Source: Natrinema sp031626495 | GTDB taxonomy: Archaea; Halobacteriota; Halobacteria; Halobacteriales; Natrialbaceae | Direction: 5' to 3' | NCBI RefSeq assembly: GCF_031626495.1 | Contig: NZ_JAMQOJ010000011.1 | Coordinates: 66,254 to 130,253 of the forward strand | Length of the DNA stretch: 64,000 bases | Shown here: one piece after another, positions 54,842 to 64,000 of the stretch | Layout: each line of letters opens with the position of its first letter | Numbering within the stretch: the stretch's first letter is position 1 | Notes under the pieces: generated by a model | What the model saw: the letters and a program-made list of their open reading frames with translations, nothing else | What the model was told of the DNA's origin: nothing | The model's database searches: none | Translations under genes and position numbers: made by a program

Positions 54842-56332
54842 ATGACCGCGGAGGACGGTGCCGATCTGCTGGCACTGCGTTGTGATGCCGTCGCCGATCT
54901 GACGAACGCGGCGCTGTCCGACCTCCTCGAGTACGTCGCTCCCGACCTGATTTACGTCGTCCGCGAGGCGTCCGACGTTCGGGTCGTCAGTCGTCTCCGA
55001 CGCGCGTTCGACGGGCCAGTCGTCGCCGCCACCGGCCCCGCCGACGTGCGGCTCGAAACCGTCGCGGGCGTCTCGTTCGCGTTCGCGAGTGCGATATCGC
55101 TGCTCGAGGATCCGTCCGACGCTGCGGGCAATGCGGACACCTGCGATCCGTGGGACGCCGAGTTCGTCGTCTGCGACGACATCGCGCCGACGACCGACCC
55201 GGTCGCGCTCGAGGCGACCCTCGCCGGCAGCGATACCCTCGCCCGCTGCCGGTCGCAGGCGAGCGAGCCGACGACGTTTCTCACCGGCGCGCTCGAGGCG
55301 AGTTACGACCACGTCTGGACGGCGACCGTCGACGGCGATCCCGTCCGGCTACCGGTGCGAGGCGTCGCGCCGCTGCGCCGGTCAGGCACGGCCGAACTCG
55401 CCTGCCTCACCTGCGACTGGAGCGGCTCCGCGGCGGTCTCGTCGGTGCCGGCCGACCGGTTCGGGCTGCGGGCGCTGGCCGGCGTCGGCCCGACGACCGC
55501 CGAGCGGCTCCGGGCGAATGGCTACGATACGCGCGCGGCCGTCGCCGACGCCGCGGCGGCGGAGCTGCGATCGATCGGGGGCATCGGCGACTCGACGGCT
55601 CGAGAAATCGTTCACAGCGCCCGCGCGCTCGCGGCGTCGCGCGTCGTCCGCCGGACCGACGAACCGGTTCCGCCGGCGGCCGAGTCGGCGACGCCGCTGT
55701 TCGTCGACATCGAGACCGACGGGCTCCAGCCGACGATCATCTGGCTGATCGGCGTCTACGACCCGGAGCGCGACGCGTACGTCGACTTCGTCGACACCGA
55801 GCCGAGCCGCGACGATCCCGGCGCGGCGACCCGCGAGTTCGTCTCGTGGCTGGCCGCCGAGTACGACGACCCGTCGCTGATCGCGTGGAACGGCCACGAC
55901 TTCGACTACGAACACCTCGAGCGCTTTATCGCCCGCTACGCGCCCGAGTATCACCAGTACTGGACCGAGAACGTGTACAGATACGATCTCTACGACTGGG
56001 CCGTGCGCCGGGACAACGCCGTCCTCCCGGGCCGTACCAACCGACTCGAGGACGTGGCAGCGGCACTGGGTTGCGAGCGGTCGGGGCCGGCTGCGGCCCT
56101 CGATGGGAAGTCACTCGCCGAGCGGATCCGGCGGCTGCTCGAGGACTCCGGCGGGACCGATTCCGACGCATCCGCCCGGGCAATCGATTGGGCGGCTGCC
56201 CGAGGGTACTGCGAAGCGGACGTTCGCGAACTGGCCGCGGTCGCCGACGCCATCGCGGCGGCCGAGCCGGCGACCGGCAGCGATCGAACGACCGGCGGCG
56301 AAACGACCCAGACCGGACTCGCGGACTTCTGA
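54842..56332 (+). CDS. MrfB/YprB-like exonuclease (RNase H-like plus helix-hairpin-helix)
   Basis: 496 residues. Helix-hairpin-helix DNA-binding repeat LAGVGPTTAERLRANGYDT...LRSIGGIGDSTAREIVHSA (about 215-260), then an RNase H-like 3'-5' exonuclease domain with FVDIETDG (Asp-x-Glu, about 288-290), IAWNGHDFDYEHLERF and YCEADVRELAAVADAIA. The order matches MrfB (YprB). ATG 54842 follows the TATA-like CTTATGG by 27 nt. Two bases separate it from the helicase gene. Confidence 0.85.
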   Translation: MTAEDGADLLALRCDAVADLTNAALSDLLEYVAPDLIYVVREASDVRVVSRLRRAFDGPVVAATGPADVRLETVAGVSFAFASAISLLEDPSDAAGNADTCDPWDAEFVVCDDIAPTTDPVALEATLAGSDTLARCRSQASEPTTFLTGALEASYDHVWTATVDGDPVRLPVRGVAPLRRSGTAELACLTCDWSGSAAVSSVPADRFGLRALAGVGPTTAERLRANGYDTRAAVADAAAAELRSIGGIGDSTAREIVHSARALAASRVVRRTDEPVPPAAESATPLFVDIETDGLQPTIIWLIGVYDPERDAYVDFVDTEPSRDDPGAATREFVSWLAAEYDDPSLIAWNGHDFDYEHLERFIARYAPEYHQYWTENVYRYDLYDWAVRRDNAVLPGRTNRLEDVAAALGCERSGPAAALDGKSLAERIRRLLEDSGGTDSDASARAIDWAAARGYCEADVRELAAVADAIAAAEPATGSDRTTGGETTQTGLADF

Positions 56333-56334
56333 CC

Positions 56335-58854
56335 ATGTCATTCGACGATATCGATCCATCGACCGAGAGCCGATCCGAGGCCGGCTCGGACGGCCTCGCG
56401 CTGACCGCCGAGGAGCTGCGCGAGACGTACCCGGCGAACCGCTACCACGGACAACTTCACGAGGCGTTCACGCTGCCGGCCGAGCCGGCCAGTCACGTCC
56501 CGGCCGAGGACGTGCTCCCGCCGGACCTCGCGGCGCGCCTGGGGGTCGATCCCTGGAGCCACCAGGCCGCAGCGCTCGAGGCGCTCGCTGACGGAGAGAA
56601 CGTCTGCGTCGCGACCTCCACGTCGTCCGGGAAGACCTACGTCTACGGACTCCACGTCGCGCGGCGATTTCGCGAGAACCCCGACGTTCGCGCGTTGCTC
56701 GTCTACCCGACGAAGGCGCTCAGCCGCGATCAGGAGCGAGAGTTGAACGATCTCTTCGACTCGCTCGGGCTAGACGTCACGGTCGGGGTCTACGACGGCG
56801 ACACGAAACGCGAGGGGAAAGCCCGCATCCGCGAGGAGGCGAACGTCGTCATCACGAACTTCGCGGGGCTGAACCAGTACCTCGAGGGGCACCACCGCTG
56901 GGCGGCGTTCCACGCGAACTGCGAGTTGATCGTGGTCGACGAGGCCCACGCGTGGACCGGGATCGGCGGGATGCACGCCGCCTGGATCCTCCGGCGTGCC
57001 CGCCGACTGATCGACTGGTACGGCGGCGACCCCCAGTACGTGCTGACGACCGCGACGATCGGCAATCCGGCCGAACACGCCCGCGCACTGACCGGCGAGC
57101 CGGCGACGGTGATCGACGAGGACGGCTCGCCCAGCGGCCGCCGTCACCTCGCGTTCTGGGATCCGCCGACGGAGGACGGATCGGGACGCGACGAGGCCGA
57201 GTGGTCGCCGAGCAAACGGCCCGCGACCGTCGAAGCGCCCGAGGTCTGGGCCCACTGCTCCTACCACGGCGTCCCCTCGCTGTTGTTCTGTGATTCCAGG
57301 AAACAGACCGAACTGGCCGTCGGTCGCGCGCGCGAGTACCTCGAGAGCGCCACGCTTCCCTACCGCGGTTCGACCGACCTCGCCGCGTACAACGCGGGCC
57401 ACGGCAAGCGCTCCAGGCGAGGGACCGAGAACCGACTGAAGAGCGGCGACCTAGACGGCGTCGCGACGACCAGCGCGCTCGAGGTGGGCATCGACGTCGG
57501 CGGAATCGACGGCACCGTCCTGCTGGGCTACCCCGGCTCTCGGCAGTCGTTCTGGCAGCGGCTCGGCCGCGCGGGCCGCGGCGAGCGCGAGTCGCTCTCG
57601 GTATTCGTCCCGGCGCACGCGACGCTCGACCAGTACATCCTCCGGCACCCGGAGTACCTCCTCGAGGAGGAACCCGAGAGCGCGGTCGTCGACCTCGAGA
57701 ACAACCCGGTCTACCTGCGACAGCTGCGGTGTGCCGCCCAGGAGCTACCGCTGCGCAGGGAAGACGCAGCCCGGTTCGGCGGGATCGAGCGCCTCGAGCG
57801 CGCCGTCGAGTACGGTCGGCGGACGGGCGATCTCGAGGGCTCGCTCGCGGGCGGGGTGACATACGCCCACCGCGATCGGCCCCAGGACGAGATCAGCCTC
57901 TACGCGTCGGGTGGGAACGGCTTCGAGGTCCGACTGGCCGGCGAGGGATCGATCGACCACCGGCCGATCGGACGCGCACGCGCGTATCGGGACTACCACG
58001 AGGGCGCGACGGTACTCTACCGGGGCGACCAGTACGAAGTCGTCGCGCTGCGCGAGGACCGACCGCAGCCGTTCGTCGAACTCGAGCCGGCCGACGTCGA
58101 CTACTACACGCAGTCCCAGCGCCGGACGACGATCTACGACACCGAGGTCCGCGAGTCCCGCGACGTGGGACCGTTCCGGCTCAACTGGGGGTACGGCACG
58201 GTCACGGTCCACCACGACACCTTCACGAAGCGAGAGATCGGTACCGGCGACGTGCAGGCCGTCGGCCTCGAGACGGGGGTTCCGCCCCTGGAGATGCGTA
58301 CCCAGCTGTGCTGGGTCGAGGTGCCCAGCGAGATAGAACGGGCCGTGACGACTGCTCACAGCGACTACCGAAACGACGACTGCGAGGACCTGCCGCCGCG
58401 ACTCCACGGCTACCTCGGCGGGATCCACGCCATCGAACACGCGATGATCGGCGTCGCGCCCCTCGAGCTCACCGTCGACGCGGCCGACCTCGGCGGGCTC
58501 GCGACGAACCGGCTTCCCGACGGCACCGGAAAGAGCGGGTGGTTCATCTACGACGGCGTCGAAGGGGGCCTCGGCTTCTCGCGACGCATCTACGAGGAGT
58601 ACGAGGCGGTCGCGCGCCGGGCGCGGGACCTGATAACCGACTGCGAGTGCGGGCGCGAAGAGGGCTGTCCCGCCTGTCTGATGGATCCGCGCTGTGGCAA
58701 CGACAACCGACCGCTGTACGCGCCCGCCGCAACCGACGTGATCGACGCGCTGCTCGGCGATATCGATCGAATGGAAGCAACGTTCGAGCCGGCCGACGGC
58801 GACCGCGGCAAGAACGAGCGGGACGACCGTCGGCCGCCGGCGTCGGTCTCCTAG
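56335..58854 (+). CDS. MrfA/YprA-like DEAD/DEAH helicase with DUF1998 zinc domain
   Basis: 839 residues. Motifs: Walker A TSTSSGKTYV (about 95-104), DEAH box VVDEAHAW (about 201), TTATIGN, helicase C-terminal DSRKQTE, TTSALEVGIDVGG and motif VI QRLGRAGRG. The DUF1998 region at about 745-790 carries four Cys, CECGREEGCPACLMDPRCGND. In Bacillus subtilis MrfA (YprA) with MrfB repairs mitomycin crosslinks; the same gene pair is here, so the role is likely similar. Two bases after the exonuclease stop. Confidence 0.9.
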   Translation: MSFDDIDPSTESRSEAGSDGLALTAEELRETYPANRYHGQLHEAFTLPAEPASHVPAEDVLPPDLAARLGVDPWSHQAAALEALADGENVCVATSTSSGKTYVYGLHVARRFRENPDVRALLVYPTKALSRDQERELNDLFDSLGLDVTVGVYDGDTKREGKARIREEANVVITNFAGLNQYLEGHHRWAAFHANCELIVVDEAHAWTGIGGMHAAWILRRARRLIDWYGGDPQYVLTTATIGNPAEHARALTGEPATVIDEDGSPSGRRHLAFWDPPTEDGSGRDEAEWSPSKRPATVEAPEVWAHCSYHGVPSLLFCDSRKQTELAVGRAREYLESATLPYRGSTDLAAYNAGHGKRSRRGTENRLKSGDLDGVATTSALEVGIDVGGIDGTVLLGYPGSRQSFWQRLGRAGRGERESLSVFVPAHATLDQYILRHPEYLLEEEPESAVVDLENNPVYLRQLRCAAQELPLRREDAARFGGIERLERAVEYGRRTGDLEGSLAGGVTYAHRDRPQDEISLYASGGNGFEVRLAGEGSIDHRPIGRARAYRDYHEGATVLYRGDQYEVVALREDRPQPFVELEPADVDYYTQSQRRTTIYDTEVRESRDVGPFRLNWGYGTVTVHHDTFTKREIGTGDVQAVGLETGVPPLEMRTQLCWVEVPSEIERAVTTAHSDYRNDDCEDLPPRLHGYLGGIHAIEHAMIGVAPLELTVDAADLGGLATNRLPDGTGKSGWFIYDGVEGGLGFSRRIYEEYEAVARRARDLITDCECGREEGCPACLMDPRCGNDNRPLYAPAATDVIDALLGDIDRMEATFEPADGDRGKNERDDRRPPASVS

Positions 58855-58855
58855 A

Positions 58856-59206
58856 CTACTCCTCGGGCTCGAGTTCGCTCGGATCGAGCTCGTCAGCGAG
58901 GTACTGCTCGCCCGCGTCGGCCAGTTCGTAGACGCCGGGTATGAGTTTCTCGAGCAGCCCGTACTTGGTCAGCTCCCGGCAGCGAAATGCCGCGTAGTTC
59001 CCGCGACAGAGTCCCTCCGCCTCGATATCCGAGGGTTCGAAGACATCCTCGTCGGAGTGGAACAACTCGAGGATCGGCCTGTCGACGGGATGCATCCACT
59101 CGGCGTCCGTCTCCTCGTCTTTCAGTTCCCCGTCGGCATCGGGGTCGGCGTCGCGTTCCGAGTCCGGGTCCGATTCGGGATCGGCGTCGTTCGTAGAGTC
59201 GTCCAT
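58856..59206 (-). CDS. Haloarchaeal winged-helix protein (116 aa)
   Basis: 116 residues. Very acidic N-terminus (first 30 residues), then a winged helix: WMHPVDRPILELFHSDEDVFEPSDIEAEGLCRGNYAAFRCRELTKYGLLEKLIPGVYEL. Related to small repressor-like proteins in haloarchaea (PhiH1-repressor-type), an assignment by pattern. Convergent with the MrfA-like gene, one base apart at the stops. Confidence 0.75.
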   Translation of the reverse strand: MDDSTNDADPESDPDSERDADPDADGELKDEETDAEWMHPVDRPILELFHSDEDVFEPSDIEAEGLCRGNYAAFRCRELTKYGLLEKLIPGVYELADAGEQYLADELDPSELEPEE

Positions 59207-59265
59207 CGACGGACACGTCGCGCTCCGACAAGGAACGTTTGTCGCTCTCGACGGAAGTGCGTCGA

Positions 59266-59673
59266 CTACGTTCGGTCCGGCGCGCCGTAATCGACGTGAA
59301 CGTTCGGCGTCGTCGCCGGCTCGAGCCCCGTGATCCCGCGGTCGACGAACGTAACGTCCGTCAGGTCACCCGAGAAGCGAAACGCTACCGTTTCGCTCTC
59401 GACCGTCCCTTCGACGGTGGTTCCCGAGAGGACGGTCACGTCCGCAGTGGCCGATTCGTCCGCCAGTTCGATCTCGCCGTCGACGGTGAGTTCGAAACTC
59501 GAGGGGGTGCCCTGGCCGATAATCGTCAGCGTGTTCCGGCCGTCGGCGCTCGCTGCCGATCGCGTCGCTGCGATCGTCGCCGTTGCAGCCGATTCGGTGC
59601 CGATCGGTGACGGCGGCTGGTCGGTGGGAACCTGCCTCCGATCGCGGTCAGCGGTCACGTTCTCGTGTGCCAT
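59266..59673 (-). CDS. Haloarchaeal hypothetical protein (135 aa)
   Basis: 135 residues. A low-complexity N-terminal 45 residues, then a beta-rich C-terminal part: NTLTIIGQGTPSSFELTVDGEIELADESATADVTVLSGTTVEGTVESETVAFRFSG. Reminiscent of a small beta-sandwich. No signal peptide visible. I do not recognise the family. Confidence 0.6.
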   Translation of the reverse strand: MAHENVTADRDRRQVPTDQPPSPIGTESAATATIAATRSAASADGRNTLTIIGQGTPSSFELTVDGEIELADESATADVTVLSGTTVEGTVESETVAFRFSGDLTDVTFVDRGITGLEPATTPNVHVDYGAPDRT

Positions 59674-59818
59674 ATGATGGAGTCAGTCGGGTATGACAGT
59701 ATAAGCCTTCTCACTGAACTAACGGTCAGAACACTCGAAATATAACTGCTCGAGCGAGACCGGCGCGGAATTTTGCGCGATAGTATCGGATTCCGTTTCC
59801 GTCTCGAGCGACCGACAC

Positions 59819-62800
59819 TCAGGTCGACGACGGTGCCGAGAGCAGCGATTCGAACACCTTCTTCTGGGATCGACGGAGGTGCTGGTGGAACGTCGCCGGG
59901 GCGATATCGAGCGAGTCGGCGACGTCCTCGCCGGTGGTGTCGCGGGGCCATTCGAAAAAGCCCGCGTGGTAAGCGGCCTCGAGAGTCGCTCGCTGGCGGT
60001 CGGTGAGATCCTCCGAGAGGAGGTTTCGGACGCGGTCGGCAGTCGTATCGCGGCGCGTGATCTGGCGGTGTTTCAGCAGCTCTGCGGCCGGATAGGCCGT
60101 CTGGACGACGTCGATAACGCGCCGGATGCCACCGCCCGGTGTCAGGTGGATGGTCATCCGGTAGTCGCCGTCTTCGATGACGGCGCTCTCGACTGCCCCG
60201 CCGAGCGAGGCGACGGCCGACAGCACCGGGGGCTCGGAGAGCCGCAGTTCGAAGCGCTGCACTTCACCGTCGTCTCGGAACGTCACGTCGATCCAGTGGG
60301 GTAGCGCGTCAACGATGGCCGCGACGCTGTCGACCGCGTCGTCAGTTGCGGTCCCGTACTGGAGGTACTCGTCGTCCTCGATCGGGACGGTGTGGTCGAG
60401 CGTGATCATGCCGTCGGTCTCGAGGTCGATCCCGAGCGCGTCGAAGACGTCTCGGATGCGGAACTCGAGTTCGACGACCTCGTCGCTCATCAGCGCCCGT
60501 TTGCGCTCGGCGGCGGCGATAGCGTGGCCCACAACCTCACCGAGCCGGCCGATCACCGATCGCTCCTGCTCTTCGAACGCGTTCGGCCGTTCGGCGTAGA
60601 CGTTCAGGACGCCGTAGACGGTGTCCTCGTGGACGATCGGGATCGCCGCCGAGGAGCGGAAGCCGTACTCCTCGATGTGATCCCGCCAGGGATCGTGTCT
60701 GGAATCGGCGACGATGTCCCGGGTCGTCTGAATCTCGCGGTACTGGATCGCCCTCCCGGTCGGTCCCATACTGCGCTCGTCGTCCGGATCGACGGAGATA
60801 GTGATCCCGTCGAGGTAGCCCTCGACGCCCGCTTCCGCCCGCAGGTTGACCGTCTGTGAGGCGACGTCGACGTCGCCGATCCAGGCGAACAGGTAGGAAT
60901 CCGTCGCGGCGAGGTGTTCGCAGACGGCCCGCTCGATCTCGTCGCGCGTGGATTGTTCGAGGACCGCCTCGGTGATTCGGTGGACGACGTCGTTCAAGTT
61001 GTTGAGCGCGGCGAGTTGTTCGCGCTGGCGCTCGAGTTCCCGCTCGCGTTCCTTCTGCTCGGTGATCTCCTGAGACATCGCTATGGCGGTGAACACGTCG
61101 TCGCTATCGTCGCGAACCGGCAAGAAGTGGAACTCGTAGGTCCTGCCGTCGATCGTGTCCTCGAACTCAGCGGTCTCCCCGTCGAGGGCCGCCTCGTACC
61201 GTGGGATGACGACCTCCGCGATCTGGTCTGGAAGCGCGTCGTGCAGGCGTTTCCCCTCGAGGTCCGACCGCGTCACGTCCGTGTTCCCTTCCGGCGTGCC
61301 GCCGAAGGTGACGTAGCGGAGGTCCTCGTCGACGAGAGCGACGGCTCCGTTGGGGAAGTTCTCGACGAGCGTTCGGTACCGACGTTGCGATTCCTCGAGT
61401 TCCCGCTCGCGCTCCTTTCGGTCGGTGATATCGGTAAAGTAGACGGAGAGGCCTGATTCCGAGGGGTAGAGCCGGACAATCTCCCAGATACCGAGCGGCT
61501 CAGAAAAGCGCTCGAAACTCGTCGCGGTCTGGGTGGCCATCGCCGTCTCGAACCGGTCACGAATCGGATCGTCGTCGTCGACGGACAGCGCCTCCCAGAC
61601 GGTCTGTCCCAGCAGGTCGGCTTCGTCGTGGCCGAGGAGTTCCTCGGCGCGTTCGTTGACGTACGTGAATCGGAACTCGTCGTCGACCGCGTAGAACGCG
61701 TCGTCGATCCGTTCGAAGACGTCCTCGAGTTCCCTCTCTAAGTCGTCGCGCTGGCGCTCGAGCTGGTGGGCCTGTTCCTTGATCTGCGTGATATCCTCGA
61801 GGGCGACGACCACCTGCTGGACCTCGCCCGTCTCGTCGATGACTGGCGAGGAGTTGCTCGACAGCCAGCGATCGGTTCCGTCGGAGAGGGTAATGCCGTG
61901 GCGGAACCCGAAGACAGGTTCTCCCGTCTCGAGAACCTCCGTGACCGGATGCTCGTCGGGGCCGATCGGAACGCCGTCCTCGTCCCAGATGTCCCATTCC
62001 GGGTCGTCGTACGTCCGACCTTCGATCCCAGACCCTGTCAACCCGAGTAGCTCCTCGGCACGAGAGTTTGCTCGGCGGATCGAACCCTGGTCGTCGAGGA
62101 CGGCGATCCCGACCGGACTCGTCTCGAGGACGTTTTCCATGAGGTCCCGCTGGTGTTCGAGTTCATCTTCGGCCTGCTTTCGGGTGACGAGACTCCCGAG
62201 TTCCGCCGCGGTCGAGGTAACGACCTGGACCATCCAGTCATCTCGCCGCCTCGCATGGGACATGTAGAACTCCAGGATCACCCCCACCTCGCCGTCGACG
62301 AGCACGGGGACCCCAAGACCTGCCTTCACCCCGGCCTCGGCCGCGAGCGATGCCCGGTGGTACTCCTCCTCGGAAATCTCCGAGACATCGGAATACCAGA
62401 CGGGCTCTCCCGACTCGAGCACACGTCCGGGGATCCCCTCCCCTGGGCCGAAGGTAAAGTCCGTGGACACCTCGTTGAAGCGGGTGAACGCATCCGACTC
62501 GGCGTACGACGAGGACAGGCGCTCGGCGGTCCCGTCTTCGGTCGGGGTCCAGGCCTGACCAACCTCCCAGTCCGTCCACTCACAAACGTGCTCCATTGCT
62601 GATTGGAGCCCCTTCTCCAGCGAGGTCGCCTCCGCGATGGACCGATTCACCGATAGCTGGAGTTGTTGCTCTTCCCGGGCCCGTTTGCGCTCGGTCATGT
62701 CTCGGGTGACCTTCGCGTACCCCTCGAGGTCGCCGTCGTCGCGGACCGCGGTGATGGTGACGCTGGCCCAGAACCGCGAGCCGTCTGCTCGGACGCGCCA

Positions 62801-63694
62801 CCCTTCGTCTTCGATCGATCCCTCCTCGGCGGCGGCCGCCAGGTTCGACTCGGGAACCCCGGCTTGCCGATCGTCCGCGGTGTAGAACGTCGAGACGTGT
62901 TCGCCCAGCACCTCCTCGGTCGCGTACCCTTTGATCCGTTCGGCCCCCGCGTTCCAGCTACGGACGCGCCCGTCCGCGTCGAGCATGAAAATCGCGTACT
63001 CCTCGACGGCGTCGACCAGCGATTCGAACTTCGTTCGATCTTCCCGCCGGGCGCGCTCCGTGCGTTTCTGGTCGGTGATGTCGTAATAGAGTTCGACTCG
63101 GCCGCCGGCGTAGGCTCCGGACTCGATCGGCTCGCTCCGGTGCTCGAGCCAGCGCCCTTCCCGGCCCTCGTCCGGGGTCACGCGGCACTCGAACCGTTCG
63201 GGGTACGTGTTCTCCTCGTACGTCGCCAGCACGGTGTCGGCGAACGAGTCCCCGTCCGCGATCATCGGCGCGATGCGATCCCGGACGAGTCTCCGTTTGT
63301 CTCGGCCGAGGACGCGCTCGCGCTCGAGTCCGAGGTACCGCTCGGTGGCGTCGTTGAGCCACGCGACCTCGAAATCCTCGTCGAGAACGAACACCGCGAC
63401 CTCGGCGTCGTCCAACACGTCGTCGATCAGCGACTCGGCGACCGACTGCCCTGCTCCGGCGTCGACGGCACGGTCGACCGTCGCCGACTGGGGGCGCCAC
63501 CAGACGCGTCCGCTAGCGCCGACTTTCTTCGTCTCGAGTTCGCCGTGATCGACGAGCCGCTCGAGGCGTTCGTACGTACTGCGCCGACCGAGATCGAGGC
63601 GCTCGGCTATCTCGGTCGTCGTCCGAGGAGTCCCGGACCCGTCGAAGAGGCGCAGCGTTTCCCGGAGACTGTCGGTCAACGAGCGCGACGTCAT
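59819..63694 (-). CDS. Multi-PAS/GAF bacterio-opsin-activator-type sensor-regulator
   Basis: 1291 residues. An N-terminal winged helix (TPRTTTEIAERLDLGRRSTYERLERLVDHGELET, about 20-60) is followed by five PAS domains interrupted by a first GAF (about 355-500), then a second GAF (about 900-1060). A bacterio-opsin-activator linker (about 1065-1220) and a C-terminal HTH_10 (DRQRATLEAAYHAGFFEWPR...DIAPATFHQHLRRSQKKVF) complete it. A cytosolic direct sensor-to-DNA regulator with no kinase. ATG 63694 sits 27 nt after TTGATACGC. Ligand unknown. Confidence 0.9.
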   Translation of the reverse strand: MTSRSLTDSLRETLRLFDGSGTPRTTTEIAERLDLGRRSTYERLERLVDHGELETKKVGASGRVWWRPQSATVDRAVDAGAGQSVAESLIDDVLDDAEVAVFVLDEDFEVAWLNDATERYLGLERERVLGRDKRRLVRDRIAPMIADGDSFADTVLATYEENTYPERFECRVTPDEGREGRWLEHRSEPIESGAYAGGRVELYYDITDQKRTERARREDRTKFESLVDAVEEYAIFMLDADGRVRSWNAGAERIKGYATEEVLGEHVSTFYTADDRQAGVPESNLAAAAEEGSIEDEGWRVRADGSRFWASVTITAVRDDGDLEGYAKVTRDMTERKRAREEQQLQLSVNRSIAEATSLEKGLQSAMEHVCEWTDWEVGQAWTPTEDGTAERLSSSYAESDAFTRFNEVSTDFTFGPGEGIPGRVLESGEPVWYSDVSEISEEEYHRASLAAEAGVKAGLGVPVLVDGEVGVILEFYMSHARRRDDWMVQVVTSTAAELGSLVTRKQAEDELEHQRDLMENVLETSPVGIAVLDDQGSIRRANSRAEELLGLTGSGIEGRTYDDPEWDIWDEDGVPIGPDEHPVTEVLETGEPVFGFRHGITLSDGTDRWLSSNSSPVIDETGEVQQVVVALEDITQIKEQAHQLERQRDDLERELEDVFERIDDAFYAVDDEFRFTYVNERAEELLGHDEADLLGQTVWEALSVDDDDPIRDRFETAMATQTATSFERFSEPLGIWEIVRLYPSESGLSVYFTDITDRKERERELEESQRRYRTLVENFPNGAVALVDEDLRYVTFGGTPEGNTDVTRSDLEGKRLHDALPDQIAEVVIPRYEAALDGETAEFEDTIDGRTYEFHFLPVRDDSDDVFTAIAMSQEITEQKERERELERQREQLAALNNLNDVVHRITEAVLEQSTRDEIERAVCEHLAATDSYLFAWIGDVDVASQTVNLRAEAGVEGYLDGITISVDPDDERSMGPTGRAIQYREIQTTRDIVADSRHDPWRDHIEEYGFRSSAAIPIVHEDTVYGVLNVYAERPNAFEEQERSVIGRLGEVVGHAIAAAERKRALMSDEVVELEFRIRDVFDALGIDLETDGMITLDHTVPIEDDEYLQYGTATDDAVDSVAAIVDALPHWIDVTFRDDGEVQRFELRLSEPPVLSAVASLGGAVESAVIEDGDYRMTIHLTPGGGIRRVIDVVQTAYPAAELLKHRQITRRDTTADRVRNLLSEDLTDRQRATLEAAYHAGFFEWPRDTTGEDVADSLDIAPATFHQHLRRSQKKVFESLLSAPSST

Positions 63695-63881
63695 TACCGG
63701 ACACAATGTACGGGTGCGTATCAACCCTCCGCCGACGGAGGCGTTCCGAAACCGAATCCGTACTCGGGTCAGTCCCACACCGTCCTCGCGTCCGCGGAGG
63801 CGAAACCGGAGCCGACGGAGTATACACCTAAACACCTCTAGCTCATCCTTACCCGTAAACGGATACTGTTGAGGGTACTGT

Positions 63882-64000
63882 CTAGTTTAGAACCTCCGCT
63901 GGTGTCTGTCCGTTGAATGATTGGTGTGGTCGCTGCGTGTTATAGTAGTGTACGAATTGTTCAATCCATTCTCTGGCGCTCGCTCGACTGCCCACCCATG
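63882..64000 (-). mobile_element. 3' end of a DDE/integrase-core transposase (insertion sequence cut by the window edge)
   Basis: The minus-strand frame from the window edge to stop codon 63882-63884 reads AREWIEQFVHYYNTQRPHQS, then FNGQTPAEVLN. This is the C-terminal signature of integrase-core (rve) transposases of the IS3/IS481 type. Only the last 38 codons are visible. The bases after the stop (63850-63880) probably hold its terminal inverted repeat, but the partner end is outside the window. Confidence 0.7.

Noticed and set aside
55150..56334. Upstream extension of the MrfA-like frame giving 1234 residues
   Set aside because: The extension overlaps the exonuclease gene in another frame and is Arg/Gly-rich; the true start is ATG 56335.

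Overview
The window is a GC-rich chromosomal segment from a haloarchaeon (class Halobacteria). The evidence is: very acidic proteins, Tat/lipobox (twin-arginine plus Cys) secretion signals, leaderless genes with a TATA-like box about 27 nt upstream of the start, and typical archaeal genes (RadB, archaeal RPA operon, HalX response regulator, bacterio-opsin-activator-type sensor, trpDFEG, halocyanin-like copper protein). The gene set looks like the Natrinema/Haloterrigena side of the class, but that is only an impression. Most of the window is ordinary core genome. The mobile DNA is an IS200/IS605 element at the left edge, an orphan TnpB gene near 7-8 kb, and the end of a DDE-type insertion sequence at the right edge.

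Layout. 1-2.3 kb: intact TnpA/TnpB element inserted into a Gln/Asn-rich repeat-protein gene, leaving a 5'-truncated remnant. 2.3-14 kb: RNase H-like protein, small zinc ribbon, RadB, CBS-HPF fusion, lycopene-cyclase-domain protein, CAP protein, orphan TnpB, YihY, acidic protein, AEC transporter, and a putative SBP56 (methanethiol oxidase/selenium-binding)-ZIP-like pair. 14.3-14.7 kb: tRNA-Val(GAC) with two extra copies of its 3' end arranged with inverted repeats. 14.9-18.9 kb: trpDFEG. 19.5-27.1 kb: B12-dependent ribonucleotide reductase, small zinc-finger proteins, HalX response regulator, TVP38-like protein, tRNA-Leu(GAG), DUF420, DUF5800, bactofilin/halofilin-like protein. 27.3-31.8 kb: electron-transfer flavoprotein operon etfB-etfA-fixCX plus a small partner. 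32-32.6 kb: blue copper lipoprotein.

32.6-47.3 kb is a phosphate-acquisition island: two complete pst operons (pstSCAB plus phoU, with a third pstS after the second operon) and a divergent AbrB-PhoU regulator. All three pstS genes carry the same promoter module (CATAGCATC directly upstream of the TATA box, 21-22 nt before the ATG), which I read as the phosphate-starvation operator.

47.5-51.3 kb: replication protein A operon (RPA, RPA-associated protein, metallophosphoesterase). 51.8-53.6 kb: small winged-helix regulator and glutamine synthetase. 54.4-58.9 kb: thioredoxin-like protein and a two-gene exonuclease/helicase operon that matches the bacterial MrfB/MrfA (YprB/YprA) DNA-crosslink repair pair. 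59-63.7 kb: small haloarchaeal proteins and a 1291-residue multi-PAS/GAF bacterio-opsin-activator-type sensor-regulator. I see no CRISPR array, prophage or obvious defence island. The features most worth following are the tRNA-Val 3'-end/inverted-repeat array, the shared pst operator, the CBS-HPF fusion, and the interrupted Gln/Asn-rich repeat protein.
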